This document shows positions 6,384-14,637 of a DNA stretch of 15,706 nt, one piece after another. Location: NCBI GenBank assembly GCA_005884335.1, contig VBCJ01000314.1, forward strand, positions 1 through 15,706. The letters are read 5' to 3'. The stretch comes from Betaproteobacteria bacterium (GTDB taxonomy: Bacteria; Pseudomonadota; Gammaproteobacteria; Burkholderiales; SG8-39). How positions within the stretch are numbered: position 1 is the first letter of the stretch; every line of letters starts with the position of its first letter. Position numbers and translations under genes: made by a program. The notes under the pieces were generated by a model. It did no database searches. It was not told the origin of the DNA and saw only the letters and a program-made list of their open reading frames with translations.

Positions 6384-6429
6384 CGAAACGGGCCACACGC
6401 CCACCCAACTGAAAGAAGGGAGCAAGACT

Positions 6430-7644
6430 ATGAAGGTCGAAAACCTCTATTTGGCTGCTGTTTCGGCATTGTCAATTGCAGTCGCTACCCCGCTGCTCTC
6501 CGGTTGCGAGCCCGCCAATTCGCAACCGCATGGAGCCATGCGACCCCCTGAAGTCGCGGTCGTAACGGTGCAGCCGCAGTCGGTGCCGGCGACCTTCGAA
6601 TACGTCGGCCAGACCGCGGGCTCCCGCGAAGTCGAAGTGCGCGCGCGCGTGACGGGCATCGTCCTGAAACGCAACTACCGCGAAGGCGCGCCGGTCGCGC
6701 AGGGGCAGTCGATGTTCACCATCGATCCCGCGGCCTTTGAAGTGGCCGCTGCGCGAGCCGAAGCCGCGCTCGCGAGCGCCGAGGCGAAGCTTGCGCAGGC
6801 GAAGCGCAACAGCGCGCGCCTGAAGCCGCTGTTCGAAATCAAGGCCGCCAGCCAGAAGGATTACGACGACGCCGCTTCCGCGGAGCAGGTGGCCGAGGCC
6901 GAGGTCAAGACCGCACACGCGAATCTCGCGGATGCACGGCTCAGCCTCGGCTACACCCGGGTCGAGGCGCCGATTACCGGCATCGCCAGCCGCGCGCAGC
7001 GCTCCGAAGGCAACTACGTATCCGGCCCGGACGTGCTGCTCACCACGGTGTCGCAGATCGACCCGATCTATGTTCTGTTCAGCGTCTCCGACGAGGAGCG
7101 CGTCAGGCTCGCCCGCGAGGTTGACGCGGGACGCCTGGTGCTGCCCCGCGACGGGCGGTTCGCGGTGACGGTGAAGCTCGCTGACGGCAGCGTATACAGC
7201 GAATCCGGCAAGCCCAACTTCACCGACGTGCGCGTCTCGGGCACAACGAGTACCAGCGAGGCGCGCGCCGAGCTACCCAATCCCGCGGGCTTCCTGCACC
7301 CCGGCCAGTTCGTGCGCGTGACCCTGAAAGGCGCCGAGCGGCCTGGTGCGATCCTCGTGCCGCAACGCGCGGTGCTCGAAGGCCCCAAAGGCAAGTTCGT
7401 CTATGTCGTCAGCGCCGAGAGCAAGGCCGAGCCCCGGCCGGTCGAGCTGGGCGCCTGGCAGGGCGATGCCTGGATTGTCACGGCGGGGCTCAACGCCGGA
7501 GACAGGGTGATCGTGGACGGCGTGATGAAAATCGGCCCGGGCGCGCCCGTGGCCGTCGCGGAGTTGCAGCCGCGGGAAACCAACCCCGCGAAGAACGGGA
7601 CGCCCAAGGCCGAAGGCCGCGCTCCCGTCCTCGCGCAAAAGTAA
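6430..7644 (+). CDS. RND efflux periplasmic adaptor lipoprotein (AcrA/MexA family)
   Basis: This 404-residue membrane fusion protein links an RND pump to an outer-membrane channel. A lipoprotein signal ends in the lipobox LLSGC, with Cys26 as the acylation site, which should anchor it to the inner membrane. Domains in order are: a first membrane-proximal strand (AVVTVQPQSVPATFEYVG), a lipoyl half (VRARVTGIVLKRNYREGAPV), an alpha-hairpin rich in Ala, Glu and Lys (about 101-165), a second lipoyl half (TRVEAPITGIASRA), a beta-barrel (IDPIYVLFSVSDEERV), and a C-terminal membrane-proximal domain (VPQRAVLEGPKGKFVYVV). The ATG at 6430 has GGGAG about 8 bases upstream; the open frame extends further upstream into mlaC, but that part has no such support. 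The RND permease follows after 12 bases. Confidence 0.95.
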   Translation: MKVENLYLAAVSALSIAVATPLLSGCEPANSQPHGAMRPPEVAVVTVQPQSVPATFEYVGQTAGSREVEVRARVTGIVLKRNYREGAPVAQGQSMFTIDPAAFEVAAARAEAALASAEAKLAQAKRNSARLKPLFEIKAASQKDYDDAASAEQVAEAEVKTAHANLADARLSLGYTRVEAPITGIASRAQRSEGNYVSGPDVLLTTVSQIDPIYVLFSVSDEERVRLAREVDAGRLVLPRDGRFAVTVKLADGSVYSESGKPNFTDVRVSGTTSTSEARAELPNPAGFLHPGQFVRVTLKGAERPGAILVPQRAVLEGPKGKFVYVVSAESKAEPRPVELGAWQGDAWIVTAGLNAGDRVIVDGVMKIGPGAPVAVAELQPRETNPAKNGTPKAEGRAPVLAQK

Positions 7645-7656
7645 GGGAGCTTCCAC

Positions 7657-10600
7657 ATGTTTTCTCGTTTTTTCATAGATCGCCCGATCTTCGCGGCGGT
7701 GCTTTCGATCTTCATCGTGATCGCCGGCCTCGCGGCGATGCGCAACCTTCCGATCGCCCAGTATCCCGAGATCGCGCCGCCGGTCGTGACCATCACGGCG
7801 AACTACCCGGGCGCCTCGGCCGGCGTGATCGAGCAGACGGTGGCGGCGCCGCTGGAGAACCAGATCAACGGAGTCGAGCACATGATCTACATGAGCTCGA
7901 CCTCCACCTCGAACGGCCAGGTGCAGATTCACGTGACCTTCGATATCGGCACCGACATCGACCAGGCCACGGTCAACATCAACAACCGCGTCAGGCAGGT
8001 CGAGCCGCGGCTGCCCGCAGACGTGCGCCGGCTCGGCGTCACGGTGGAAAAGAGTTCGTCGTCGTTCCTCCTGGTGGCCGCGTTCTACTCGCCCGACGGG
8101 CGCTACGACGATCTGTACATCAGCAACCACGTCACGATGAATGTGCTCGACGTGGTGAAGCGCATTCCCGGCACGACCAACGTGCAGATCTTCGGGGCCA
8201 AGGATTACGCGATGCGGATCTGGGTCAAGCCCGACCGCCTGACGCAACTGCGGCTCACGACCGCCGATCTCATCGCGGCGCTGAACGAGCAAAACGCGCA
8301 GTTCGCCGCGGGCAAGGTCGGGCAAACACCTGCCGGCGGCCCGCAGGAGCTCGTCTATACGATCACCACCAAGGGCCGGCTCGCCGATCCGGGCGAGTTC
8401 GAAAACATCATCGTGCGCGCCAATCCCGACGGCTCGACGCTGCGCTTGAAGGACGTCGCGCGCGTCGAGCTGGGCTCGAAGGACTATGATTTTATCGGCC
8501 GGGTCAACGGCAAGGAAGCGGTGCTGGTCGGCGTTTTCCTCCAGCCCGGGGCCAATGCGCTCGATGTCTCGAACAACGTCAAGAAGACGGTGCAGGCGCT
8601 TTCAGCGCGCTTTCCCGACGGGCTCACCTACTCGGTTCCGTACGATACGACCCGCTTCGTCGAGGTATCGATCCGTGAAGTGCTGAAGACGCTCGTCGAG
8701 GCGATGGCGCTGGTGTTCCTCGTCGTCTTCCTTTTCCTGCAGAACTGGCGCGCCACCCTGATCCCGTTCGCCGCAGTGCCGGTATCGCTGATCGGCACCT
8801 TTGCTGGGCTCTATCTGCTCGGCTACTCGATCAACACGCTCACCTTGTTCGGCATGGTGCTCGCCATCGGCATCGTCGTTGACGACGCCATCGTGGTGCT
8901 CGAGAACGTCGAACGCATCATGCACGAGGAGCACCTGAACGCGCGCGAAGCCGCCGTCAAGGCGATGGCCGAGGTGACCAGTCCGATCATCGCCATCGTG
9001 CTGGTGCTGTGCGCGGTGTTCGTGCCCATCGCGTTCCTGGGCGGCCTCGCGGGCGAGCTCTACCGCCAGTTCGCCGTCACCATCTCCATCGCGGTGGTGA
9101 TCTCGGGCGCGGTGGCGCTCACCGTTACGCCGGCCTTGTGCGTGCTCATTCTGAAGCGCGAGCACAAGCAGCCGGGGCGCTTCTTCACCTGGTTCAACGA
9201 CTGGTTCCACCGCGTGACCGGGCGCTACACCGACGGCGTCGCGTGGATGATCCGCCGCGGCGGGATCGGGGTCGCGCTCTTCGCCGGCATGGTTGCGCTC
9301 GCCGCCGGGTTATGGCGCGTCACGCCGGGGAGCCTGGTGCCGGACGCGATCCGGTCCAATCCGGCCAACGAAAACGCGATCGCGTTCACCGGGTTCGATT
9401 TCATCGGCGGCGGCTACCGCAACAACGCGGCGACGATCTTCATCACGCAAAAGCACTGGGACGAGCGCTCCGTCACCGCCTCGCAGCTGGTCGGCGAGCT
9501 CTTCATGAAGACCGCGCACATCAAGGAAGCACTGGTGCTCGCTTTCAACCCGCCGCCGATCTTCGGCCTGGGCACCGCGGGTGGCTTCGAGTTCTACATC
9601 CAGAACCGCGGCGCAGGCGATCCGAAACGCACCGCCGAGGCGTTGCAGCAGTTCCTCGCGCGTGCGGGCAAGGAGCCGCAGCTCGGCTTCGTCAATACTT
9701 TCTGGCGCGCAAATGTGCCGCAGCTCTACGTGGACCTGGACCGCGACAAGGCCAGGGCGCTCGGCGTGCCGATCGACGCGCTCTACGGGACGCTCGCCGC
9801 GACCTCCGGCACCTACTACGTCAACGACTTCAACAAGTACGGACGCACCTGGCAGGTGCTGATGTCGGCCGAGCCCGCCTACCGCAAGCGCCCCGACTCG
9901 ATCGGCGATATCTACGTGCGCTCCCAGAAGGGCGAGTTGGTACCGCTCAACGCGCTAGCCAATGTCCGCTATTCCTCGGGTCCGGATTCGCTCGACCGCT
10001 TCAACAACCTGCCCGCGGTTAAAGTGATCGGGCAAGGCGCACCGGGAATCTCCTCGGGCCAGGCGATCCAGGCGGTGGAAAGGGTCGCGAACGAAGCGCT
10101 GCCGCCGGATTTCAGCTATGACTGGGGCGGGGCCTCGTTCCAGGAGAAGAGATCGGGCGGCACTGCAGGCATAGCGCTAGCGCTCGCCGCCCTGATGGTG
10201 TTCCTGATCCTTGCGGCGCAGTACGAAAAGTGGTCCCTGCCGCTGTCGGTGCTGCTGGCGCTGCCGTTCGGCACCTTCGGTGCGCTCGCGGCGGTGTGGC
10301 TGCGCGGATTCACCAATGACGTGTATTTCCAGATCGGCCTGGTGACCTTGCTCGGCCTCGCCGCTAAGAACGCCATCCTGATCGTCGAGTACGCGGTGCT
10401 CAAGCACAACGAGGGCCTGTCCGCCGCGGCGGCGGCGCTGGAAGCGGCGCGGCTGCGATTCCGTCCGATCCTGATGACCTCGCTTGCGTTCATTTTCGGC
10501 GTGCTGCCTCTCGCGATCTCGGCGGGAGCCGGCGCGGGCGCGCGGCGCTCCGTCGGTACGGGCGTCATGGGCGGGATGCTGGCGGCGACGTTCCTCGCGA

Positions 10601-10761
10601 TCTTTTTCGTGCCCCTGTTCTTCAAGCTCATCACCGACCGCAGACTCTCGGAGCGCCGCATCGCGTCGGAATTGCGCACCGAGATCGAGGGCGAGCACGC
10701 GCACCAGACGACCGACATTCCGCACCATGTTCCGCTGAAAACGGAGGACGTCCATGCGTAA
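7657..10761 (+). CDS. RND efflux permease (HAE1, AcrB/MexF family) with a shortened PC1 region
   Basis: This 1034-residue inner-membrane proton-driven drug exporter works as a trimer. It begins FFIDRPIFAAVLS, the family's N-terminal helix. The TM4 motif GMVLAIGIVVDDAIVVLENV carries proton-relay residues Asp409 and Asp410, and Lys904 in LAAKNAILIVEYA matches AcrB Lys940. The later segment RPILMTSLAFIFGVLPLAIS is also present. From Asp410 to the switch-loop motif GFDFIGGG (579-586) there are about 37 fewer residues than in AcrB, and nearly all of the gap falls at VPDAIRSNPANEN (about 561-573), where the first strand and helix of porter subdomain PC1 should be. GGGAG precedes the ATG. The gene overlaps the channel gene by 8 bases. 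Substrates are unknown; the family exports drugs, solvents and detergents. Confidence 0.96.
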   Translation: MFSRFFIDRPIFAAVLSIFIVIAGLAAMRNLPIAQYPEIAPPVVTITANYPGASAGVIEQTVAAPLENQINGVEHMIYMSSTSTSNGQVQIHVTFDIGTDIDQATVNINNRVRQVEPRLPADVRRLGVTVEKSSSSFLLVAAFYSPDGRYDDLYISNHVTMNVLDVVKRIPGTTNVQIFGAKDYAMRIWVKPDRLTQLRLTTADLIAALNEQNAQFAAGKVGQTPAGGPQELVYTITTKGRLADPGEFENIIVRANPDGSTLRLKDVARVELGSKDYDFIGRVNGKEAVLVGVFLQPGANALDVSNNVKKTVQALSARFPDGLTYSVPYDTTRFVEVSIREVLKTLVEAMALVFLVVFLFLQNWRATLIPFAAVPVSLIGTFAGLYLLGYSINTLTLFGMVLAIGIVVDDAIVVLENVERIMHEEHLNAREAAVKAMAEVTSPIIAIVLVLCAVFVPIAFLGGLAGELYRQFAVTISIAVVISGAVALTVTPALCVLILKREHKQPGRFFTWFNDWFHRVTGRYTDGVAWMIRRGGIGVALFAGMVALAAGLWRVTPGSLVPDAIRSNPANENAIAFTGFDFIGGGYRNNAATIFITQKHWDERSVTASQLVGELFMKTAHIKEALVLAFNPPPIFGLGTAGGFEFYIQNRGAGDPKRTAEALQQFLARAGKEPQLGFVNTFWRANVPQLYVDLDRDKARALGVPIDALYGTLAATSGTYYVNDFNKYGRTWQVLMSAEPAYRKRPDSIGDIYVRSQKGELVPLNALANVRYSSGPDSLDRFNNLPAVKVIGQGAPGISSGQAIQAVERVANEALPPDFSYDWGGASFQEKRSGGTAGIALALAALMVFLILAAQYEKWSLPLSVLLALPFGTFGALAAVWLRGFTNDVYFQIGLVTLLGLAAKNAILIVEYAVLKHNEGLSAAAAALEAARLRFRPILMTSLAFIFGVLPLAISAGAGAGARRSVGTGVMGGMLAATFLAIFFVPLFFKLITDRRLSERRIASELRTEIEGEHAHQTTDIPHHVPLKTEDVHA

Positions 10762-12157
10762 GCTCTCGATTCTCGGATTCGCGTTGCTCCTGGCCGGCTG
10801 CGCGGGCCTGAAACCGGATTACGCGAAACCTGCGACCGATCTGCCGGCGGGCTGGCGCGATGCGCCGGCCGACGGAGTGCAGGCTGGGGATGCGCGCTGG
10901 TGGAAGGTGTACGGCGACCCGGTGCTTGACCGCCTGATCGACGAGGCGCTCGCCCACAACGCGAATGTCATGCTCGCGGTCGCCCGCGTCGACGAAGCGC
11001 GCGCAGCACTCTCCGCGACAGCGGCCGATCAGCGGCCGCAGATCAACGCGAGCGCGAGCCGCAGCCGCACGCGCATCTCGCAGCGCGGCCCGGCGCCGCT
11101 GTCGCCCGGCTTCAATCCCGAGAGCAACGACACCCGGGCAGCGGTGGGCGTTTCCTATGAGATCGACCTGTGGGGCCGGCTGCGCAACGCCACGCAGGCC
11201 GCGCGCGCCGACCTGCTCGCCACCGAAGCCGCGCGCGAAACGGTGCTCATCACGCTGACCTCGGACGTGGCGCAGGGCTATTTCGCCTTGCGCGCGCTCG
11301 ACGGGCAGCTCGCTGCCACCCGGCGCTCGCTCGCCGCCCGCAGCGAAGCACTCGGGATGCAGAAGAGGCGCTTCGAGGTCGGCGATATCTCCGAATTCGA
11401 TTACCGACAACTCGAAGCCGACGTCGCCGCCGAGCGCGCGCTGTTGCCGGTCCTGGAGCTGCAGCGCGCACAGCAGGAAAACGTGCTTGCCGTGCTGCTC
11501 GGCAAGAGCCCCCGGGCGATCTACGAAGGCGCGCTCGAGGCAGGAAGCGACCCCGAAGGCCAGACGGTTGCGATCGTGGTGCCGGCGGGTCTGCCCTCGG
11601 ACCTGTTGCTGCGTCGGCCGGACCTAGTTCAGGCCGAGCAGACGCTCGTCGCCGCCAACGCCCGCGTCGCGGTGGCGCGCGGCGCTTACTTTCCCACGGT
11701 GTCCCTCACTGGCTATCTGGGAAGCGAGAGCGTGGCGCTGTCCGATTTATTTACCGGGCCGGCCGGAATCTGGCAGGCGGCGCTCGCACTGGGCCAGCCG
11801 ATCTACGCGGGCGGACGCCTCGACGCGCAGCTGCAGGCTGCCGGTGCGCGCGAACGCCAAGCGCTCGCCCAGTATCAGCTCGCGATCCAGAATGCCTTTC
11901 GCGAGGTGCGCGACGCGCTCGTGGCGCAAGCCAAGGCGCGCGAGCGCCTCGAGGCCGAGAGCGAACGCGTGACGGCGCTCAGGACGACGCTGCGGTTTGC
12001 CCGGCTTCGCTATCAGAACGGCATGACCAGCCAGCTCGAGGTGCTCGACGCCGAGCGCAACCTGCTCGCCGCCGAGCAGAACCGCATCGACGCGCTGCGC
12101 GCGCAGCGTGCGGCGATCGCCGATCTGTTCAAAGCGCTGGGCGGAGTGTGGTCATAA
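10754..12157 (+). CDS. Outer-membrane efflux channel lipoprotein (OprM/NodT family)
   Basis: This 467-residue TolC-like channel forms the outer-membrane exit of the tripartite pump. The lipobox LLLAGC places the acylated cysteine at residue 16. Two outer-membrane efflux repeats are visible. Family motifs include RWWKVYGDPVLDRLIDEAL (about 48-66), VSYEIDLWGRLRNA (about 133-146), LPSDLLLRRPDLVQAEQTLVAAN (about 279-301), and RYQNGMTSQLEVLDAERNLL (about 416-435), in the order and spacing expected for the family. Its ATG overlaps the last codons of the RND gene by 8 bases, which implies translational coupling. Length is normal for the family. Confidence 0.95.
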   Translation: MRKLSILGFALLLAGCAGLKPDYAKPATDLPAGWRDAPADGVQAGDARWWKVYGDPVLDRLIDEALAHNANVMLAVARVDEARAALSATAADQRPQINASASRSRTRISQRGPAPLSPGFNPESNDTRAAVGVSYEIDLWGRLRNATQAARADLLATEAARETVLITLTSDVAQGYFALRALDGQLAATRRSLAARSEALGMQKRRFEVGDISEFDYRQLEADVAAERALLPVLELQRAQQENVLAVLLGKSPRAIYEGALEAGSDPEGQTVAIVVPAGLPSDLLLRRPDLVQAEQTLVAANARVAVARGAYFPTVSLTGYLGSESVALSDLFTGPAGIWQAALALGQPIYAGGRLDAQLQAAGARERQALAQYQLAIQNAFREVRDALVAQAKARERLEAESERVTALRTTLRFARLRYQNGMTSQLEVLDAERNLLAAEQNRIDALRAQRAAIADLFKALGGVWS

Positions 12158-12260
12158 GCGACCGCATCATGGGCACGACGGTCTCCGCGAACCGGTTTGG
12201 AGCCCCCTGTAGTTTGAGCGCGTAACTCAGAAGCTCATCGCAAGATGCAGGAAGCGGCTC

Positions 12261-12767
12261 GTGAGGTGCTCGAATCTTTCAAGGGTTCCCATCGCCGTGG
12301 GCCGTGCGGCGATCACGGGCTTTTTGCTGGGTGCGGCGCTTTTCCTCAGCGCGCCGTCTTACGCGCTGGACGAAACCAGAGCGGACTTGCGGTTGTCCGT
12401 GTCCGAGGATTTCGTCCATGCGCGCGGTGCCATGGTGGTTTCGGCGCGCTACGGCGGCAGCTGGGGTGCGAGGCTCGGGGTCTGGGCGCGCGAGTCGAAC
12501 GTTGAGCCGAGCGCGGCCAATTTCTTTGCCGGTATCGATCGCGTTTGGACCTACTCGAAGTGGCGGACCGGATTGGGCGCAGTCTGGATCGACAAGGTCA
12601 ACGATCTCAACGGCACCCACTGGGATTTCGATGTCTCGCTCGGATACGATCTTTCGGGCCGGGTTTTCGTCGAATACAGGCATCATTCGCACGGACGGAA
12701 GCTTGGAATCAGCAAGGACGCATCCAACGACGGATGGAACCTGATCGGCGTCGGTGTCATTTTTTGA
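12261..12767 (+). CDS. PagL-like lipid A 3-O-deacylase (acyloxyacyl hydrolase family)
   Basis: This 168-residue exported beta-barrel protein has a signal peptide ending at about PSYA before LDETR, followed by alternating beta-strand segments, ending in Phe as outer-membrane proteins do. The C-terminal EYRHHSHGRKLGI and SNDGWN match the PagL active-site region. His141 and Ser143 take the place of the catalytic His and Ser in the P. aeruginosa HYS...NDGIE motif, but the Glu position is Asn160. PagL removes the 3-O-linked acyl chain from lipid A in the outer membrane. The GTG at 12261 has AGGAAG about 6 bases upstream; the GTG at 12297 is a possible alternative that still keeps a signal peptide. 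It follows the channel gene by 103 bases on the same strand, with no clear terminator between, so it may be cotranscribed. The family is likely; activity is uncertain. Confidence 0.78.
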   Translation: MRCSNLSRVPIAVGRAAITGFLLGAALFLSAPSYALDETRADLRLSVSEDFVHARGAMVVSARYGGSWGARLGVWARESNVEPSAANFFAGIDRVWTYSKWRTGLGAVWIDKVNDLNGTHWDFDVSLGYDLSGRVFVEYRHHSHGRKLGISKDASNDGWNLIGVGVIF

Positions 12768-12796
12768 CCGCATGAGCTCGCCACGCCGAGCCCGGC

Positions 12797-13792
12797 TCAG
12801 CTGAGTCGGACGTTTCTCGCCTTTCCGAGAACTTCCGGATTCACGACGTTGATCGGCGCTCCCGCGGCGTACGCGTTGATCTGGTCGAAGATCTCGGCGA
12901 ACGCGATCTCGTGATCCTCGCGGGTGACGTAGCCGAGGTGGGGCGTGCATATCGCGTTGTCCATGTTGAGCAGCGGATGGCCGGTGTCGCGCAGCGGTTC
13001 TTCTTCGTAGACGTCGACCGCCGCCTTGCCCGGACGCCCCGCCTTGAGGGCATTCACGAGCGCGCCGGGCTCGATCAGCGGGGCGCGGCTCGTATTGACG
13101 ATCAAGGCAGTCGGCTTCATTCGCGCCAGGTCGCGCGCGGTCACGATGCCGCGCGTGGCCTCGATCAGGCGCATGTGCAGCGAGATGACGTCGCACTCCG
13201 CGAAGAACGCCTCTTTGCTCTCCGCGACCGCGTGACCGTCCTCGCGCGCACGCAGCCGCGACGCTTCGCGCGCCCAGACGAGCACTTTCATGCCGAAAGC
13301 CTTTCCGTATCCCGCCACGACGGCGCCGATCCTGCCGTAGCCGAAGATCCCCAGCGTCTTTCCGCGCATTGTGCTGCCGACGCCGGCCTGCCACTTTCCG
13401 GCCTTGAGGGAAGCCATTTGCTTGGGGATCTCGCGCATGGCAGAAATGATGAGCCCCCATGTCAGTTCAGCGGTTGCATAAGACGGCATGCCGAAATGCT
13501 GGTTCGATGACAAGACGATGCCGAGACGCGTACAGGCATCGACGTCAATGTGCGGGTAGATGCTGCGCTGGCTGATGAGTTTGAGCCTGGGCAGGCGCTC
13601 GAGCAGGGGTGCGCGGATCTTGGTGCGCTCGCGGATCAGCACCAGCGCTTCGGCGTCCTTCAGGCGTCCGGCCAGCGCATCGACCTCCTGGACGTGATCG
13701 TTCCAGATCTCGACCTCGTGCCCGGCCAGCTTGCTAAAGGCTTTCAGCGTGCGCAGCGTGTCGTGATAATCGTCGAGGATGGAGATTTTCAT
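12797..13792 (-). CDS. D-2-hydroxyacid dehydrogenase family protein (NAD-dependent)
   Basis: This 331-residue cytosolic oxidoreductase belongs to the D-isomer-specific 2-hydroxyacid dehydrogenase family, PGDH-like branch. The Rossmann glycine motif GIFGYGRIG has glycines 151, 153 and 156. The catalytic Arg236 (NTSRAPLI), Glu264 or Glu265 (VYEEEPL) and His285 (CTPHLGY) are all present, so it should be active. It would interconvert a 2-oxoacid and a D-2-hydroxyacid; the substrate could be a phosphorylated or glyoxylate-type acid, and the sequence does not decide. The start MKISILDD at 13792 is chosen because the family begins there; the frame is open to 13885 but that extension is not family-like. 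The ribosome binding site is weak. It converges on the PagL-like gene (29-base gap) and is divergent from the cold-shock gene. Confidence 0.92.
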   Translation of the reverse strand: MKISILDDYHDTLRTLKAFSKLAGHEVEIWNDHVQEVDALAGRLKDAEALVLIRERTKIRAPLLERLPRLKLISQRSIYPHIDVDACTRLGIVLSSNQHFGMPSYATAELTWGLIISAMREIPKQMASLKAGKWQAGVGSTMRGKTLGIFGYGRIGAVVAGYGKAFGMKVLVWAREASRLRAREDGHAVAESKEAFFAECDVISLHMRLIEATRGIVTARDLARMKPTALIVNTSRAPLIEPGALVNALKAGRPGKAAVDVYEEEPLRDTGHPLLNMDNAICTPHLGYVTREDHEIAFAEIFDQINAYAAGAPINVVNPEVLGKARNVRLS

Positions 13793-13878
13793 GATTTTTT
13801 CGAGTAAATGATGTCTGAGCCGATCCGGTAATCCTATGAAGGGGTCGTGGATGCGCCAGAAGTATTTTCTCCAGACCC

Positions 13879-13907
13879 TTGCCAACGACGCCCGTAACCC
13901 TCATATT
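13879..13907 (+). promoter_or_regulatory. Candidate sigma-70 promoter for the cold-shock gene
   Basis: TTGCCA (13879-13884, 5 of 6 to consensus) and CATATT (13902-13907, 4 of 6) are separated by 17 bases. Transcription would start near 13914, giving a leader of about 120 bases before the cold-shock ATG. Long leaders are typical of cold-induced csp genes. Confidence 0.45.
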
Positions 13908-13913
13908 AGCAAC

Positions 13914-14033
13914 GTCGAATTCGATTTGGGTCAGTCCGCGGCATCCCCTCGGGGCCGCTTGTGGTTTCTCCCACGGATAATTTGATGCCTCGCACACATT
14001 CGTGCGCGGCGACGCCATCTATGGAGGGATTCC
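13914..14033 (+). other. Probable long 5' leader of the cold-shock mRNA
   Basis: About 120 untranslated bases lie between the candidate start and the ATG. They contain a perfect palindrome TCGAATTCGA (13915-13924), a short GTGG/CCAC stem near 13963-13976, and a CGCAC/GTGCG stem just before the GGAGG ribosome binding site. In cspA of E. coli a structured leader changes shape with temperature; a similar role here is inferred only from length and position. Confidence 0.35.
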
Positions 14034-14240
14034 ATGCCTACCGGTACCGTAAAGTTCTTCAACAGCACCAAGGGGTTCGGCTTCATTCAGCCCGACGACA
14101 AATCCAAGGACGTGTTCGTGCACGTTTCGGCGGTCGAACGCGCCGGACTCGGAAGCTTGAGCGAGCACCAGAAGATCTCGTATGAGCTCGAGCAAGGGCA
14201 GAACGGCAAGACGTCCGCAGTCGATTTGAAAGCCGTCTGA
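14034..14240 (+). CDS. CspA-family cold-shock protein
   Basis: This 68-residue single cold-shock domain binds single-stranded RNA and DNA and acts as an RNA chaperone in the cytosol. The RNP1 motif KGFGFI (13-18) and RNP2 motif VFVHV (27-31) are both intact, and the N-terminus GTVKFFNSTKGFGFI is canonical. Length is standard for the family. A strong GGAGG lies about 7 bases before the ATG. It is followed on the same strand by infA after 106 bases, so both may serve translation under cold or stress. Whether it is cold-induced or constitutive cannot be read from the protein. Confidence 0.97.
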   Translation: MPTGTVKFFNSTKGFGFIQPDDKSKDVFVHVSAVERAGLGSLSEHQKISYELEQGQNGKTSAVDLKAV

Positions 14241-14346
14241 TTCCCCGTCGCGGAAGGCGGTGTTTTCCGCCTACGCATTCACCCCGGGTTTCCCGCAGTC
14301 GCGGGCTCCGATTGCAGGAAGATCCTGAGCCGGAAGGAGTATTGGC

Positions 14347-14619
14347 GTGGCAAAAGAGGCATTGATCGAAATGGAAGGCACCGTCAGCGAGGTGCTCCCC
14401 GATACGCGCTATCGCGTAACGCTGGAGAACGGACACATGGTGATCGCCTACGTGGCAGGCAAGATGAGAAAGCACCGGATCACCATTCTCGCTGGGGACA
14501 GGGTGAGCCTCGAGCTGACGCCCTACGATCTGACGAAAGGGCGCATCAATTTCCGGCACAAGGACGAGAACCCGGCGGCACGGTTGCCCGTACGCCGGCC
14601 ACAGTACCGGCGGCGCTAG
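14347..14619 (+). CDS. infA: Translation initiation factor IF-1 with basic C-terminal tail
   Basis: This 90-residue S1/OB-fold protein binds the ribosomal A site during initiation. The canonical core is complete: EALIEMEGTVSEVLPDTRYR at the start, VTLENGHMVIAYVAGKMRKH, then ILAGDRVSLELTPYDLTKGRINFRHK. IF-1 is usually about 72 residues; here about 18 extra residues end in RLPVRRPQYRRR, a basic tail seen in the longer IF-1 copies of betaproteobacteria. It starts with GTG, with GGAAGGAG about 8 bases upstream. Such genomes usually also encode a 72-residue IF-1 in the ribosomal protein cluster, so this is probably a second copy linked to the cold-shock gene. Confidence 0.96.
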   Translation: MAKEALIEMEGTVSEVLPDTRYRVTLENGHMVIAYVAGKMRKHRITILAGDRVSLELTPYDLTKGRINFRHKDENPAARLPVRRPQYRRR

Positions 14620-14637
14620 GCGGCGCGTCGCTTTCCT

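Noticed and set aside
6325..6429. Upstream in-frame extension of the adaptor
   Set aside because: It overlaps mlaC, has no ribosome binding site, and would destroy the lipoprotein signal; the ATG at 6430 is better.
7273..8325. 350-codon minus-strand open frame across the adaptor and RND genes
   Set aside because: It is a shadow of two clear plus-strand genes, with biased Arg/His/Asp composition and no recognisable domain.
9009..10022. 337-codon plus-strand frame inside the RND gene
   Set aside because: It is an out-of-frame shadow; the RND reading frame is continuous and family-like throughout, so it is not a frameshift product.
12279..13460. 393-codon minus-strand frame over the PagL-like and dehydrogenase genes
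   Set aside because: It overlaps two well-supported genes out of frame and has shadow-type composition.
14250..14305. Short stems GGCGG/CCGCC and CCCGC/GCGGG after csp as terminators
   Set aside because: Stems are only 5 bp and no T-run follows either one, so they are not called as terminators.
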